Assembly (NCBI RefSeq): GCF_018687715.1
Contig: NC_056764.1
Location: 9,176,001-9,240,000 of the forward strand
Direction: 5' to 3'
DNA length: 64,000 bases
Origin: Carya illinoinensis
Lineage: Eukaryota; Streptophyta; Magnoliopsida; Fagales; Juglandaceae
In this document: piece by piece, positions 1-11,500 of the stretch
Position numbering within the stretch: the stretch's first letter is position 1
Layout: every line of letters begins with the position of its first letter
Notes under the pieces: model-generated
Told to the model about the DNA's origin: nothing
Database searches by the model: none
The model's input: the letters and a program-made list of their open reading frames with translations, nothing else
Position numbers and translations under genes: made by a program

Positions 1-712
1 GTGCATCCGCCCAAAATACATTCCTCAACCGTCCGTCATCATCCATATCCATTAGAGAAAAGAACCCGTCATTTTTGTACTGCATCCGCGCAAAATACTC
101 ACGGATGGCTCCAGCACCACCTTTCCCAAGTCGAAGGTGGCGTGCCTTGTCAATATAATTCCGACAGTCCTTTTCATTGAATGGCAAGTTCTCAAACCTA
201 CCCGCTTCTTGCACAAGAGATGCAAAACTCTTGTTCATTCTTATCCCAGTTTGATCATTTATATCTAATACTCTCTTAACGGACTCGCTCACTTCTCTAT
301 TGCAGTGAAAAAATCTCGACTTTTTTGGACTTAATCCGTGATTATGGGAATTATCTACACTGTTCACCTTGAACACACCTCTTTCTGACGTCACATTTAT
401 TCTTGCCTTACAGTCTGTCTTTGATGTCGGACGTGGTCTGACAACATTTGACGTACGGTTACGTGCCTTCCCACCCCGAGCACAACCCAATGTGACATAT
501 CTAAGGCTCTCATCCTCAAACCTATGGCTCCTCTGAGTCATTATCCCAAAACCGCATTGTTGCCCATATCTTTTATAATAAGACAGTAAGTCCTCTTCAG
601 ATTTAAACACCATCCCCAATTTCGACTCCTCAACAATATCGGCCCCCTCAGTCTGGGGCAGCATATCATGTGCCCCAGACTGTTCATCACTCCTCCCATC
701 AACAGTATCCAT
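1..712 (-). CDS. FAR1-RELATED SEQUENCE-like protein, N-terminal part, cut by the window edge
   Basis: An uninterrupted minus-strand frame of about 237 codons starts at the ATG at 712-710 and runs off the left edge. It contains a FAR1 DNA-binding (WRKY-GCM1 type) zinc-binding domain at roughly residues 34-135, with putative ligands C77, C101, H123 and H125. The stretches KSEEDLLSYYKRYG and NSHNHGLSPKKSRFF are typical of the family. Residues about 160-237 (GRFENLPFNEKDCRNY, KGGAGAIREYFARMQ) match the linker that precedes the MULE-type transposase domain, which must lie outside the window. FAR1/FHY3-family proteins are nuclear transcription factors domesticated from Mutator transposases. Upstream, the same frame stops at a TAA near 801, so the ATG at 712 is the first possible start unless an upstream exon is spliced in. 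It could be a functional FRS5-like gene or a Mutator-derived relative; the C-terminus would decide. Confidence 0.85.
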   Translation of the reverse strand, partial: MDTVDGRSDEQSGAHDMLPQTEGADIVEESKLGMVFKSEEDLLSYYKRYGQQCGFGIMTQRSHRFEDESLRYVTLGCARGGKARNRTSNVVRPRPTSKTDCKARINVTSERGVFKVNSVDNSHNHGLSPKKSRFFHCNREVSESVKRVLDINDQTGIRMNKSFASLVQEAGRFENLPFNEKDCRNYIDKARHLRLGKGGAGAIREYFARMQYKNDGFFSLMDMDDDGRLRNVFWADA

Positions 713-2300
713 ACTTTTTCCAGTAGACTCAAGTGTGGGATCTTGGGTTTCATCAACATGGGTTGAACTTGCAGAATGTAACCCTCTCGAAGGGTTAAGA
801 TTCGAGATAAATGGGGGCGGCGGAATTCCCTGCAGTTTACACCCACGAAATGGATTAAATCAATTTCATACAGGGTTAAATATAAGTGCAAAATCTGCAG
901 GAATGAATTCCCAACCTGACTAGTTTGTGAAGATGCACTGGCTTCAGGACGCTCGAAAAATGGGGATAACTACGCATTTGGCATTGGTGGATGGCAACCA
1001 TGCATATAGTTTGAAAAATCCGGGTAATATGGTATTGGTATCACCTAGGGATTATGAAAAAAATATGTATTAATATAGCCTCATCAGATTTGATGCTCAA
1101 TTTATGAATTATAACATAAATTCATCTGATCTTGGTTTAATGGAGATTTCACCTGGGTTGGTCGATTGGTTGATGGATTTCTAGTTGGAGACTTCGATCC
1201 CAATGGACAGAATGGTATTACTATCATCTGTGGAACAAAACCAGTCATGATGAAGTCACTTTCATGAATTTTAAACATGCTCAATGAGTAACTGGGAGGG
1301 AGGATTTGTGGATGGATTAGTTGTTGAATCTGCTGTAAAACGTGTTATAGGACATGCATGATCATTCCCTTTCTCCATCTAAACAAAGCATTAGAAGATT
1401 AAAAAAAAGACATGGCCATATACCCAAAAAAATAAATCTGGTACCTCAAGCATGCACTTCGTATATGTAGCAAAATAATAATATAATATTAAGAGTTGCA
1501 GAAAATATATTAATATTTTTTTTTTCCAGATACACAATATATTACACCAACATTCAACTAAATATATTTGCAAATACACAACTAAATATATTACACCAAC
1601 ATTCAACTAAATAATTTCAGTTAAGAATACAAAAAATTAATCCACCATCAATCTCATAAATAGATTCTAACTTAGTTAGCAACAACTAGCAGTCATTTAT
1701 GACTAAATTGTTCCTATTGGATGGTGCAAGCACATGATTTGGATTTAAGACATCAGAGTTGCCCACATTGTTAGCCATTGCCCCCAAAGTCAGATTCCTT
1801 TCTATTCACACCCTACTCACCTTCCTTTGATGGAGAATATACTTAAGTTCTCATTTAAGCATTCATATAATATTCAAAGTATTTTGTTCTCATTCTCTTA
1901 ACAATAACAAGAGTTTTTCATAACATTAAACCAAACATTTAGTAAACCATTCCATAAACCAAAGCATTATGGGGTCCATGAGGCTAGATCTTTTCTCGGG
2001 ATAAATCTTTTGACCGGTGGGAATAGTTCATGGTTAAGAATTCAGCTTCAGCTGCAAACGACCATTGACATCCATGAACTTGGGAAGATAATAAATTAAA
2101 AAAGTGATGGTTTTTTTTGTATAATATCTTACCATAAGCTAAAGTCTAAACAATATTTGCCTTATTTCAAAAAATTAATAATAAAAGTTTGTTTCACCGT
2201 GTCCATTTCTACTCCATATAACTCTGTTTTGATACTCCATTTAACTCTGTTTTCAAAAGGCAAAGCTCAATCCTTCGTTATTACAACAACCAGGAACTAA
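713..2300. other. No confident gene; 5' flank of the FAR1-like gene
   Basis: Minus-strand open stretches at 727-1010 and 1102-1284 show proline/tyrosine-rich sequence of the sort found at the unconserved N-terminus of FAR1-related proteins. They are broken by stops (TAG near 982, TAA near 801). They may be 5' UTR, an upstream exon or decayed coding sequence. From 1390 to 2300 the DNA is AT-rich with no recognisable gene. Confidence 0.4.
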
Positions 2301-2337
2301 ATGCAGTTAAATAAAAGAGTTTATACCTTTCCAGGAC

Positions 2338-2600
2338 GTGGTCGCGCAGAGGAGCTCGTTGTGCAGTTTACGTCGTCGCGCAAAAGAGGTGGTTGTGCAC
2401 TGGAGGTGCTCGCGCAGAGTTGGTCGCGCAGAAGAGCTGGTTCTGCAGTGGAGGTGGTCGCGCGGAGCTTGTTGTGCAGTGGAGGTGGTCGTGCGAAGGA
2501 GGTGGTTCTGCAGTGGAGATGGTCGCGCGAAGGAGGTGGTTCTGCAGTGTAGGTGCTCGTGCGGAGGAGGTGGTGCTCGTGTGGCAAAGGTGGTGCGGAT
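2338..2600 (+). repeat. GC-rich degenerate tandem repeat, unit about 36 bp
   Basis: About six to seven imperfect copies of a 36-bp unit occur, each containing TGGTCGCGC, GGAGGTGGTTCTGCAGTGG and slight variants. The unit length is a multiple of three, so several frames on both strands stay open. I treat those frames as by-products of the repeat. The GC content and CpG density contrast sharply with the AT-rich surroundings. A GC-rich tail without clear repeats continues to about 2736. Confidence 0.75.
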
Positions 2601-2808
2601 GAGATCTTCGCGCGGAGGAGATGAGCCTGCTTGCTCGGGGAGCTCAGGTCAGGGTCGCTCGGAGCAGCTTCAAGACGACCTGGGAGGGAAAATGCCTAAA
2701 CTAGCGTGCGGAAGAAGCTTTCGTGCGATCGTCTGATTTTTTTTTTATTATTATTATTATTCGTCTGCCACGTCATTATTAGTGCGCGAATTCGTCCGCA
2801 AGTGGCCT

Positions 2809-3150
2809 ACATGTAGAACTACTCGAAGTTGTTGTTCGTAAGGATTATGGGTGTAAACGGTCTTGTCAGTCCAAAATAGTATTTTTGGATCGAACGAAGC
2901 TTTCAATTAATCTATTTTCAATGCCGAGACAGGACCGGTGGTATATCTAGAGCATATCAGACCATCATCTTTTAGGTTTGGGCTTATGCAAAATAGGCTA
3001 CTTTTTTCTATTAAAAACTCTAAATTATCAATAAACACTATTTATTTAAGCATTACTGATAAAAGAGCCCCAAAACACTATCTAGATAATATTTATAGTA
3101 TATTTAACATTCTATATGGTCAATAGTCATAAATTAGATAAAGAGATTTT
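2809..3150 (+). repeat. hAT-like non-autonomous element, copy 1 of a duplicated segment
   Basis: The sequence from about 2828 (GTAAGGAT then TATGGGTGTAA) to about 3150 is closely similar to 19190-19520. The similarity includes the flank before the element, so the pair looks like a segmental duplication of one older insertion. The left end TATGGGTG resembles a hAT-type TIR. The right end with CACCCCTA is only recognisable in copy 2. Confidence 0.55.
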
Positions 3151-4654
3151 ATATTTATTTACTTCCTTATTTCACTTGATCTATTTTCCTATAAATTGGT
3201 CATCTTAATGCACATGACATTAATTTCAGAAATTATAGAAGTCTCTTTCAAATATTATTTTTAATTATTTTCTTCATGGTATAGAGTAAATTATGAGTTC
3301 AAATCTAGGCTATTCATTAAATCCAATTTATATATATATATATATCACAAGTTGGGCTCACCTTTTTAGAGAGATTTTAATTTACATGTGAGCGAGAATA
3401 TTAAGAATATAATATAAATAATTAAATTAAACTCTTCTTACGAGTTTAATAATATAGGTTTCTTATGGATTATTTGCGTAATCTTTTTAGATTTTTTTTT
3501 TTGGCAAAGTTGCCGCCGTTTGATTCTTTTTAGCCTTTGTCGCTGCTTGTTTTGAAACCAAATTTCAGCATCGAGATTGCAAGATATAGATCATCTATTT
3601 TGTGAAAGACTCGATTGCATCCGCTTGACGTGCAATCACGATCCATTATAACGTTCAGCTCTCAACACCACAGTTAGCCATTAGTATTTTCTTTTTTATA
3701 TTTTTAATAACATATCCTGATAGAACAGCCGTCGACGAATTCAACAAGACCAAGATCGCCAACAAAGAGGCCGCATACACCACCCAAAGAATTTAACCAG
3801 TGTCCACACCGACATCGGCAAACTTGCCCAGGCACAAGACCACAATGCACGTCACATGTTACCATACAGGCATGCCACCCCAGACCTAGCGCCACGTCAG
3901 TCTTCCTTAGCCGGTTCCTCCCCGACTATTACTTTGGTCGTTGACCAGGTGTTTTCCGCTCAATTTTTTGCACTGATTACATGTTTTTCGTCTATTTTTT
4001 TTTTCATCTGTTTGGGCCGCGCAGACATGATGAGCTGCCAACATTCATTTAAAAAAGAGTCAATGCTACCATGCCGCTTGGTTCTAACTGCTGGGTGTAT
4101 TCATTCTTTTTTTTTTTTAACATATTTTAAGTATTTAAAAACATACAAATTTATTAGTAGTATCGTTTTTAAATATTTAAAAAAAATATACTAGCGGTGA
4201 AACTTAAGAACAAGAGTTGTGCTACACCCATAAAGAAATATCACCAATAAGGTTAGATAGTCTTTTTATTTTTATCATTTTTCTTCAAATATTTTTTATA
4301 CTTTTAAATATTTAAAAAAAAATCACAACATCATTAAAAAAAAAATACTTTCTTAATCTTTAAATAAAAAAAGAATCGGTGGCCATCATCAAGACAAATT
4401 GGGTGGCTTAATTAGGATAATACTAAAATGATTATCAAATATGCGTACTAGTATAAATAAGTTATTTTTATTTTTTTAATTATTTTTTAAACATTTTTAA
4501 CTATTAAAAAAATAAAAAAAATATATAAATTCATTAATAATTATTTTTTAATTATTAAAAATATTCAAAAAATAAAAATATATAAATAAATACATTTAAT
4601 GAATATATAAATAAATACTATTAAATATTAAGGAAACAATTCCAGGTGTAACGT
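3151..4654. other. Intergenic, AT-rich, with MITE-like debris
   Basis: No gene is recognised. The stretch 3711-3960 is less AT-rich but has no interpretable coding frame. About 4050-4380 (beginning near AATGCTACCATGCCGCTTGG) belongs to a dispersed AT-rich repeat also seen near 17700 and 40990. The stretch 4400-4640 is low-complexity AT sequence, with a relative near 44110-44290. Confidence 0.5.
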
Positions 4655-4690
4655 AGATGTTGATGATGTGTTTCCTCTTTGGAAGGTTTG

Positions 4691-4718
4691 GAAGGTTCAC
4701 GAAGACGCTGGAAAGTCC
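4691..4718 (+). promoter_or_regulatory. Distal heat shock element of the sHSP gene at 4971
   Basis: A perfect three-unit heat shock element, GAAggTTCacGAA, lies at 4691-4703. In the same 5-bp register it continues with a further GAA at 4711 and TCC at 4716. Trimeric heat shock factors bind alternating nGAAn/nTTCn units. The site lies about 120-145 bp upstream of the TATA box. In the duplicate at 30.6 kb this site has decayed. Confidence 0.75.
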
Positions 4719-4777
4719 TGTGACAAAACACTAGACCACGACCAGACTACATCCTTTAAAGAGAACGAGAACACCGA

Positions 4778-4844
4778 GAAAGTACTCGTAGAATCCTGCA
4801 CTTCTCGGGAAATTACTCGAAGAATCCTCCTCAAATCTATAAAT
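4778..4844 (+). promoter_or_regulatory. Proximal HSE-like pair and TATA box
   Basis: Two copies of a gapped HSE-like module (GAA-n7-GAA-n2-ATC, all in 5-bp register) begin at 4778 and 4809. They lie 31 bp apart, and the first has GTA in place of the second GAA. The TATA box CTATAAAT follows at 4837-4844, about 127 bp before the start codon. The same arrangement is seen in the duplicate gene at 30.88 kb. Confidence 0.6.
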
Positions 4845-4970
4845 CTGAGAACCCATTTTCGTGCTTTTCAAACTTGTCAGAATTCCTGAGTGGTTTTTGT
4901 AATCTTTCCCAACTCGATCTTGGTCGATTGCTCTCTTGCGATACGCAAGTGTCAAAGAAAACAAGTGGAG

Positions 4971-5447
4971 ATGTCGTTGATTCCAAGTTTATTTGGTGGC
5001 AGAAGAAGCAATATCTTCGATCCATTCTCGCTCGAAATATGGGATCCCTTTAAAGATTTTCAACCCTCTTCTTCTCTATCGGGACCTCAGTTTGCGAGGG
5101 AGAATTCTGTTTTCGTCAATTCTCGCGTGGATTGGAAGGAGACCCCAGAAGCCCACGTGTTCAAGGCAGATCTCCCGGGGCTCAGGAAGGAGGAAGTGAA
5201 GGTCGAAGTTGAAGACGACAGAGTGCTTCAGATAAGCGGGGAGAGGAATGTGGAGAAGGAAGACAAGAACGATACCTGGCATAGGGTGGAGCGGAGCAGT
5301 GGCAAGTTCTTGAGGAGGTTCAGGCTACCAGAGAACGCAAAAATGGATCAGATTAAGGCTGCGATGGAAAATGGGGTTCTCACTGTTACTGTTCCCAAAG
5401 CGGAGGTGAAGAAACCAGACATCAAGGCCATTGAAATTTCCGGTTGA
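4971..5447 (+). CDS. Class I (cytosolic) small heat shock protein, 158 aa, copy A
   Basis: An intronless gene for an ATP-independent chaperone that holds unfolding proteins during heat stress in the cytosol. The N-terminal arm has the class I signatures [10 protein letters not shown] and EIWDPFKDF (residues 1-30). The alpha-crystallin domain spans about residues 54-143, with [17 protein letters not shown], the beta6-loop stretch [20 protein letters not shown] (90-109), and GVLTVTVPK. The C-terminal I-X-I motif (IEI, residues 154-156) mediates oligomer assembly. The frame is open back to 4890, but I chose the ATG at 4971: it gives the standard family N-terminus and length, and the upstream part has no ATG and would be 5' UTR. 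HSEs and a TATA box lie upstream. The gene is very similar to the copy at 30883 and similar to that at 44606. Class and function are well supported; the exact family member name is not. Confidence 0.96.
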   Translation: MSLIPSLFGGRRSNIFDPFSLEIWDPFKDFQPSSSLSGPQFARENSVFVNSRVDWKETPEAHVFKADLPGLRKEEVKVEVEDDRVLQISGERNVEKEDKNDTWHRVERSSGKFLRRFRLPENAKMDQIKAAMENGVLTVTVPKAEVKKPDIKAIEISG

Positions 5448-5802
5448 AGTTTTGAGAGCCCATTTCCCTTATTGTGTCAGTGGCCTTTTTTAGTTTTTAT
5501 TCGTAATAATTATGGCTTGTAAAATAAAATATAGAAGTTGGAAGTGGCTGTACGTGTCTGTGTTTTGGAAACCATGTTTAATTAATCTAAGCTGCTAATC
5601 TTTGTGTACGAAGCGTTCGAGAAAATGTTTGTGTAAATGTTGCTCTAAATAATTTTAAACATTTAAGTATTTTAATCGCTGTGTTTTGTTCTTAATTTTT
5701 TCACTTGAAGTTTTAAAAAAATCAAATGCATGAGAAGCACCAATTGAAACAGCTATATTTAACACGCAAACGAATAAGTTACCAAAATTACAATTCAGAG
5801 CA
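5448..5802. other. 3' UTR and 3' flank of sHSP copy A
   Basis: Non-coding. It aligns with the 3' flank of the duplicate sHSP (31363-31740). It ends at CAATTCAGAGCA (5791-5802), which recurs exactly at 17429-17440 beyond the LINE composite and is a candidate target-site duplication. Confidence 0.6.
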
Positions 5803-5897
5803 TTTGGCGTTAATGGGGTTAAAGTCTTTACGTGGAAGGCTATCCACGAGGCTTTGCCAACTAGAGGGAACCTTGTGAAAGGAGAGATTATTAGTGA

Positions 5898-6590
5898 TGT
5901 TATAATTTCAGCCCTCTTATAATAAATATTTAAATAATTAAATTAATGTAACTAATTTTAATATATAATTAATTTGAATAAAGGACAACTAAAATTTTTA
6001 AAAAAATTAAATGATGAACGTGATCAATTTAATTTTTTATTTTAAACCAATTAGAAATTTGAAATCACAGTATATATTCATGCAAGATCAAAAATAAATA
6101 CAAAAATAATAAAAGAAATGCAAAATCAACACAAGAAATTACGTGATTCGATCTTAATGGTCTACATTCACGGCAGGAACAGTTTAGGAGTTTTTATTAT
6201 TGAAGAATGCTTCATAATAGAGTTTATAATTACTTACAATTATTTTTCATCGCACAAAAATAGAAAGTGGCTTCCTCGTATTATTCTCTAACGAAACCAT
6301 ACCATTCTTGCACTTAATCTTCTCCTCAAAGTGCTGATTTGATCTTGATAAAAAACTAGGGTTTCACTGACTTCTGTATCTCTCAGGCGGCGTCTTCACG
6401 AAGAAGAAAGAAATAACATTCTGATTCTGCTTTCACCCGTAAGCTCACATGCCTTTATATATATATATATATAACTAAGTAATTACATAATTGCCACTTA
6501 CCCAATATTACAAAGCATGCCATTAATGAAAATACAAGGGAAAGCAAACGGCAAGTCGTTGGATGTAAAAAACTTGGCATATCTTTAATA
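5898..6590 (-). repeat. 3' LTR of the copia element at 5.9-11.3 kb
   Basis: 693 bp, beginning TGTTATAATTTCAGCCC. It aligns end to end with 10625-11315. Most differences are T here where the partner has C. The terminal CA of the partner has become TA here. Confidence 0.93.
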
Positions 6591-6672
6591 AATCTCCACC
6601 TTGTCAAGTCTTTTATCCTTGCAAAGTGATCTTTTTCTTCCTCTAGACTGTTCCTGCAAAGTAATCCGAGCT

Positions 6673-9600
6673 CTAATAGCTCCTCATATTAATTAAATTT
6701 AGGCAATGCCTAAACTTGGTAGCTGGTAGAGATTTTGTCATTATATCAGAAGGGTTTTCCTCAGTTGGAATTTTTTCTACTTTAACCTCTTCAGATGCTA
6801 TTACATCCCTTACAAAATGAAGTCGAATGTCTATGTGTTTAGACCTTTCATGGTATACTGAATTCTTGGCAAGATGTATAGTGCTTTGGTTATCACACCT
6901 TTAAATATGCCTAACTCATGTGAAAAACCATTTAACCACATAGCCTTTTTTATTGCTTCTGTCATAGCAACATATTCAGCTTCAGTTGTTGATAAAGCAA
7001 CTACAGATTGTAAATTAGCTTTCCAACTAATAGCCCCTCCAAATGCTGTAAATACATACCCAGATAAAGACTTTCTGGTATCCAAATTAGCAGCATAGTC
7101 AGAATCCACAAATCCTTCTAACTCACTCCCCTGCTGCACATCCCCTCCAAACCTCAAACTTAAACACTGTGTTCCAATTAAGTACTGTAATACCCACTTT
7201 ATAGCATGCCAATGTGGCTTCTCAGGGTTACTCATAAACCTATTTACCATGCTAACAGCATAGGTTAAGTCAGGTCTAGAGCACACCATAGCATACATGA
7301 TGCTTCCCACCATGCTTGCATAGGGTATACCTTGCATAAGTCTAATGTCTTCCTCGATTTTAGGGGCTTGACTTATGGACAGTTTTGAATGCTGTCCTAT
7401 TAGTGTGCTAACAGGTTTTAAATTAGACATACCAAACCTGTTGAGGATCTTGGTGATATAGTTTTTCTGAGATAGATAGAGAAGTCTTCTTTTCCTATCT
7501 CTAACTATTTTCATACCTAATATCATCTTAGCTGGCCCAAGTTCCTTCATCTCAAATTCTGTTTTCAATATACACTTGACTTCTTCAATTAGCTCGGCAT
7601 CCCTACATGCTATAAGCATGTCATCTACATACAAGAGTAGGTAGATAATGTGGTTCTCGGAATGCCTAAAATACACACAGCTATCATAATGACTCCTTGT
7701 AAACCCATTGTCCAACATATGAGAGTCAAATCTTTTGTACCATTGCCTTGGGGATTGTTTAAGTCCATACAATGATTTTTTAAGTAAACATACATGATCA
7801 GTGTTGGACTTATTTACATAACCCTCAGGGGATTGCATGTAAATAGTCTCATCTAGTTCACCGTGCAAGAAAGCCGTTTTTACATCTAATTGCTCCAAGT
7901 GTAAATCTTCATAAGCAGTATAAGATAGAATTAACCTTATTGAACTATGTTTAACAACAGGTGAAAAAATTTCATTAAAATCTATCCCTTCCCTTTGAGT
8001 GAATCCCTTTGCTACCAACCTAGCCTTATACCTAAGACCCTCAACTCCAGGTATGCCCTCTTTCCTTTTGTAGATCCATTTAGACCCTACCAGCTTAGCC
8101 TTTTCAGGCTTAACAACCATTTCCCAAGTATGATTCTTTTTCAAAGAATCCATTTCCTCATCCATGGCTTGTACCCATGTTTGAGACTCAATACTTTCCA
8201 TGGCTTCCTTGTAGGATCTAGGATCCATTTCTACAACTTCATCTACTACAGTCAAAGCAAAAGCAGTCAGCTCAGCTTGACCATACCTGATAGGAGGTTT
8301 TATAACCCTCCTCTTTCTATCCCTGACCAAGTTGTATGAACTAACTCCACCTTGGTCCTCATCACCCAAAGTGGAAGTTTACGTCTCAACATCTTGGCCT
8401 TCTAATTTCTTCAAATTATTCTCAGGATGCTCCACCTCAAGATGTATCTTCTCCGGGTTAGTATCCTGAGTGGGTTCAGGTCTTTTAGTTTTAACCTGAG
8501 CCATTTCATGTTCATTAAAGACCACGTCTCTACTAATGATACATTTTTGTATTCCTGGCTCATAAATCCATAATTTGTACCCTTTTACTCCCTCAGGGTA
8601 CCCTACAAAGATACATTTCATAGCTCTTGGTTCCAGTTTGTCAGTTCGGGTATAAGCATATGCAACACACCCAAACACCCTCAAGTAGTCATAGTTAGAA
8701 GGTTTTCCAGTCTACATTTCTTGAGGAGTCTTAAACCCTATGGCTGATGAAGGACTCCTATTAATTAAATGGACTGCAGTTGTCGCAGCTTCAGCCCAAA
8801 AGGATCTAGGGAGTCCCGAGTTTGACAGTAAGCATCTAACTCTCTCCAATATGGTCCTATTCATTCTTTCGGCTAGACCATTCTGTTGAGGGATTTCCCT
8901 TACTGTTTTATGCCTAGTCATACCCTCTTTCTTACAGAACTGATCGAATTCACTTGAGAGATACTTAAGCCCATTATCAGTTCTTAATTTCTTAACCTTC
9001 TTTCCTACTTGAGTTTCTACCAATTTCTTCCATTCCTTGAATTTCTCAAAAGTGTCACTCTTATTTTTAAGAATGTACAGCCACACTTTTCTGGAATAGT
9101 CATCAATTATAGAGAGGAAATAACTTCCCCATCCATGTGAATTGACCCGTGCTGGACCCCAAAGGTCCGAGTGCACATAGTCCAGGGTTTGTTTTGTAGT
9201 GTGAGTGGCTGTTTTAAAGCTTACCCTTTTAGCTTTCCCAAGGATGCAATCCTCACAAAAAGGTAAATTTTTCAGTTTTTTCTCACCTAACAACCCCTGT
9301 TTATGGAGTTCTAACAATCCCTTGTGACTCACGTGACCTAACCTTTTGTGCCATAGAATTACCCTATCCTCACCCTTCTCTAGGATAGAAGAAAACTCAC
9401 CTATAACAGTTTTCCCAATGATGGTATACAAGCCATTTTTAATGACTCCTTTCATCACAATAAGTGAACCCTTAGTAACTCTCAAAGATCCAGATTCAGA
9501 TCTAAAAGTTTACCCAGATAGGTCTAACACACCTAGTGAGATTAGGTTCCTTTTTAATTCAGGTATGTATCTAACCTCAGTTAAGAGTCTTTCAATACCA

Positions 9601-10601
9601 TCATGAAGCCTTAGTCTCACCGACCCTATACCCTGGATTTTACAAGACTTATTGTTACCAAGCATCACAAACCCCCCATCTAAACTAGTGAAGGTTTCAA
9701 ACCATGTTTTATTAGGACACATATGAAAAGAACATCCTGAATCAAGGATCCATTCTTTTCCTGAATCAACATCGGACACATTTAGAACCTCAGCACTCTC
9801 ATACCCATCACTCACAACCGAGGCATCCCCCTCCTCCTTAGACCCATTTCCTCTGTTAGATCTCTTATCAGGGCAATCTCTTTTGAAATGCCCCTCTTTG
9901 TGACACAAGAAGCATTTTAATTGCTTCCCTTTAGACTTGGACCTACCCCTTACATTGTTTTTATTATTCTTTCCCTTTTGACCTCTTTTTTCAGCTCTCC
10001 CCCTCACAGTCAAGCCCTCCCCAGCTTCAAATTTTATTTCAGACATGGCTTGTAATTCTCTGGAGTGTAATACGGACTGAACCTCATCTAAGGTTAGTGT
10101 TTCCCTCCCATACATCATGGTCTCTTTCAAACTAGCATAAGTATTATCCAGAGAACTCAACAATAAAATTGCTTGATCTTCATCATCAATTTTAATATCA
10201 ATATTAGCCAAATCTAAAATAATTTTATTAAAAAAATCGAGATGGTCAGAAATCGATATACCTGCGGACATCTTGAATGTGTAGAGCTTTATTTTCTTGT
10301 ACAGTCGGTTGGCCAGAGATTTTGTCATGTAGAGGCTCTCTAATTTCAACCAAATTCCAGCAGCGGTGTCTTCGTTGGCTACCCCCCTCAGAACTTTGTC
10401 TCCGAGAGAAAGAATGAGTGCGCTGTGAGCCTTCCTCAAGATTTCTTTCTTATCCTTCTCTTCGACAGTTTCCATTTTCTTTTCTCCAAGAAGAGCTTCT
10501 TGGAGACCCTGTTGAGTGAGAAGGGCTTTCGTCTTGATCCTCCACAGCCCAAAGTCATTCTTTCTATCTAACTTTTCAATATCGAACCTTGCAGTCCCCA
10601 T
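6673..10601 (-). pseudogene. Decayed copia gag-pol polyprotein
   Basis: The start is the ATG at 10601. Order on the minus strand: gag (MGTARFDIEKLDRKNDFG), zinc knuckle CFLCHKEGHFKRDC, protease with WILDSGCSFHMC, integrase (CEDCILGKAK zinc region; DDYSRKVWLY; QQNGLAERMNRT), and reverse transcriptase with LLLYVDDMLIA and KTAFLHGELDE. RNase H follows with LSTTEAEYVAMTEA and, after a frame break, IHLAKNSVYHERSKHIDIR. The frame is continuous except for three in-frame stops: after VLDLSG (about 9510), after TPQEM (about 8712) and after GQDVET (about 8379). A short deletion also removes the RNase H segment carrying the catalytic Asp of the CDS motif (near 6895). The reading ends at the TAG at 6673. 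The element is not able to move by itself. Confidence 0.92.
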
Positions 10602-10624
10602 CGAACCAAGCTCTTGATACCACT
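10602..10624 (-). other. Primer-binding site of the copia element
   Basis: Minus strand: AAGTGGTATCAAGAGCTTGG, immediately after the 5' LTR. It resembles the complement of the initiator tRNA-Met 3' end (TGGTATCAGAGC) with an A inserted. Confidence 0.8.
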
Positions 10625-11315
10625 TGTTATAATTTCAGCCCTCTCACAACAAATACTCAAATAACCAAATTAATGTAACTAGTTTTAATATGCAATTAAT
10701 TTGAACAAAGGACAATCAAAATTTCAAGAAAATTAAATGATGAACGTGATCAGTTTAATTTTCTATTTTAAACCAATTAGAAATCTGAAATCATAGTATA
10801 TATTCATGCAAGATCAAAATTAAATGCAAGAATAATAAAAGAAATGCAAAATCAACACAAGAAATTACGTGGTTCGACCCTAATGGTCTACATACACGGC
10901 AGGAACAGTCTAGGAGTCTTTATTATTGAAGAATGCTTCAGAATAGAGTTTACAATCACTTACAACCATTTTCTCATCGCACAAAAATAGAAAGTGGCTT
11001 CCTCGTATTATTCTCTAACGAAACCATACATTTCTTGCACTTAATCTTCTCCTCAAAGTGCTGATTTGATCTTGATAAAAAACTAGGGTTTCACTGACCT
11101 CTGTATCTCTCAGGCGGTGTCTTCACGAAGAAGAAAGAAATAACATTTTGACTCTGCTTTCACCCGTAAGCTCACATGCCTTTATATATATATATATAAC
11201 TAGGTAATTACATAATTGCCACTTACCCAATATTACAAAGCATGCCATTAATGAAAATACAAGGGAAAGCAAACGGCAAGTCGTTGGATGTAAAAAACTT
11301 GGCATATCTTCAACA
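10625..11315 (-). repeat. 5' LTR of the copia element at 5.9-11.3 kb
   Basis: 691 bp, beginning TGTTATAATTTCAGCCC and ending in CAACA. It is followed by the AGTGA target-site copy at 11316-11320. It retains more C residues than the 3' LTR. Confidence 0.93.
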
Positions 11316-11500
11316 AGTGATGGTTTCTGCCCTTTGTGCAACTAGTTTGAGGGGACAAGTTGCCATGTGTCGTGGAATTGTGTTGCTGCTCAAGATGTAT
11401 GGTCTGATTTATGCAGTCCAATGCAGAAAGCAGCCTTGAACGACTTACAGTTTCGAAATATATGGGAAGATTTGGTTATGAAACTTAACAAGGCTGAGTT

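Larger units (their letters stand above)
4655..5790 (+). repeat. sHSP duplication unit, copy A (partner at about 30622-31735)
   Basis: Promoter, coding region and 3' flank align with the sHSP copy at 30.6-31.7 kb. Shared landmarks are GATGTGTTTCCTCTTTGGA upstream and the stretch around AATCAAATGCAT and TTGCCAAAATTACAAT/TTACCAAAATTACAAT downstream. The unit is about 1.1 kb and in direct orientation. The LINE composite begins right after its 3' end. Confidence 0.8.
5898..11315 (-). mobile_element. Complete Ty1/copia retrotransposon (Tnt1/Tork-like), minus strand
   Basis: Two direct LTRs, 5898-6590 (3' LTR) and 10625-11315 (5' LTR), both start TGTTATAA. They flank a gag-protease-integrase-RT-RNase H region. 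The 5-bp target-site duplication AGTGA is exact at 5893-5897 and 11316-11320. Next to the 5' LTR the minus strand reads TGGTATCAAGAGC, a primer-binding site for initiator tRNA-Met with one extra A. A purine-rich AAGGTGGAGATT abuts the 3' LTR as polypurine tract. The element is inserted in the LINE zinc-finger sequence. It is disabled by nonsense codons and a deletion. The lineage is inferred from the gag sequence only. Confidence 0.95.

Noticed and set aside
2301..2736. Four overlapping frames on both strands in the GC-rich repeat
   Set aside because: The 36-bp unit keeps several frames open. The translations are repeats without any domain.
3704..4194. Possible gene in the less AT-rich block
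   Set aside because: Only short frames on both strands with no family resemblance and no splice-compatible continuation that I could find.
4890..4970. 27-residue N-terminal extension of sHSP copy A
   Set aside because: It begins at a GTG, not an ATG. The family N-terminus starts at the ATG at 4971, and the sequence lies between TATA box and start, so it is 5' UTR.
6874..8339. Plus-strand open frames within the copia RT region
   Set aside because: Shadows of the minus-strand polyprotein.
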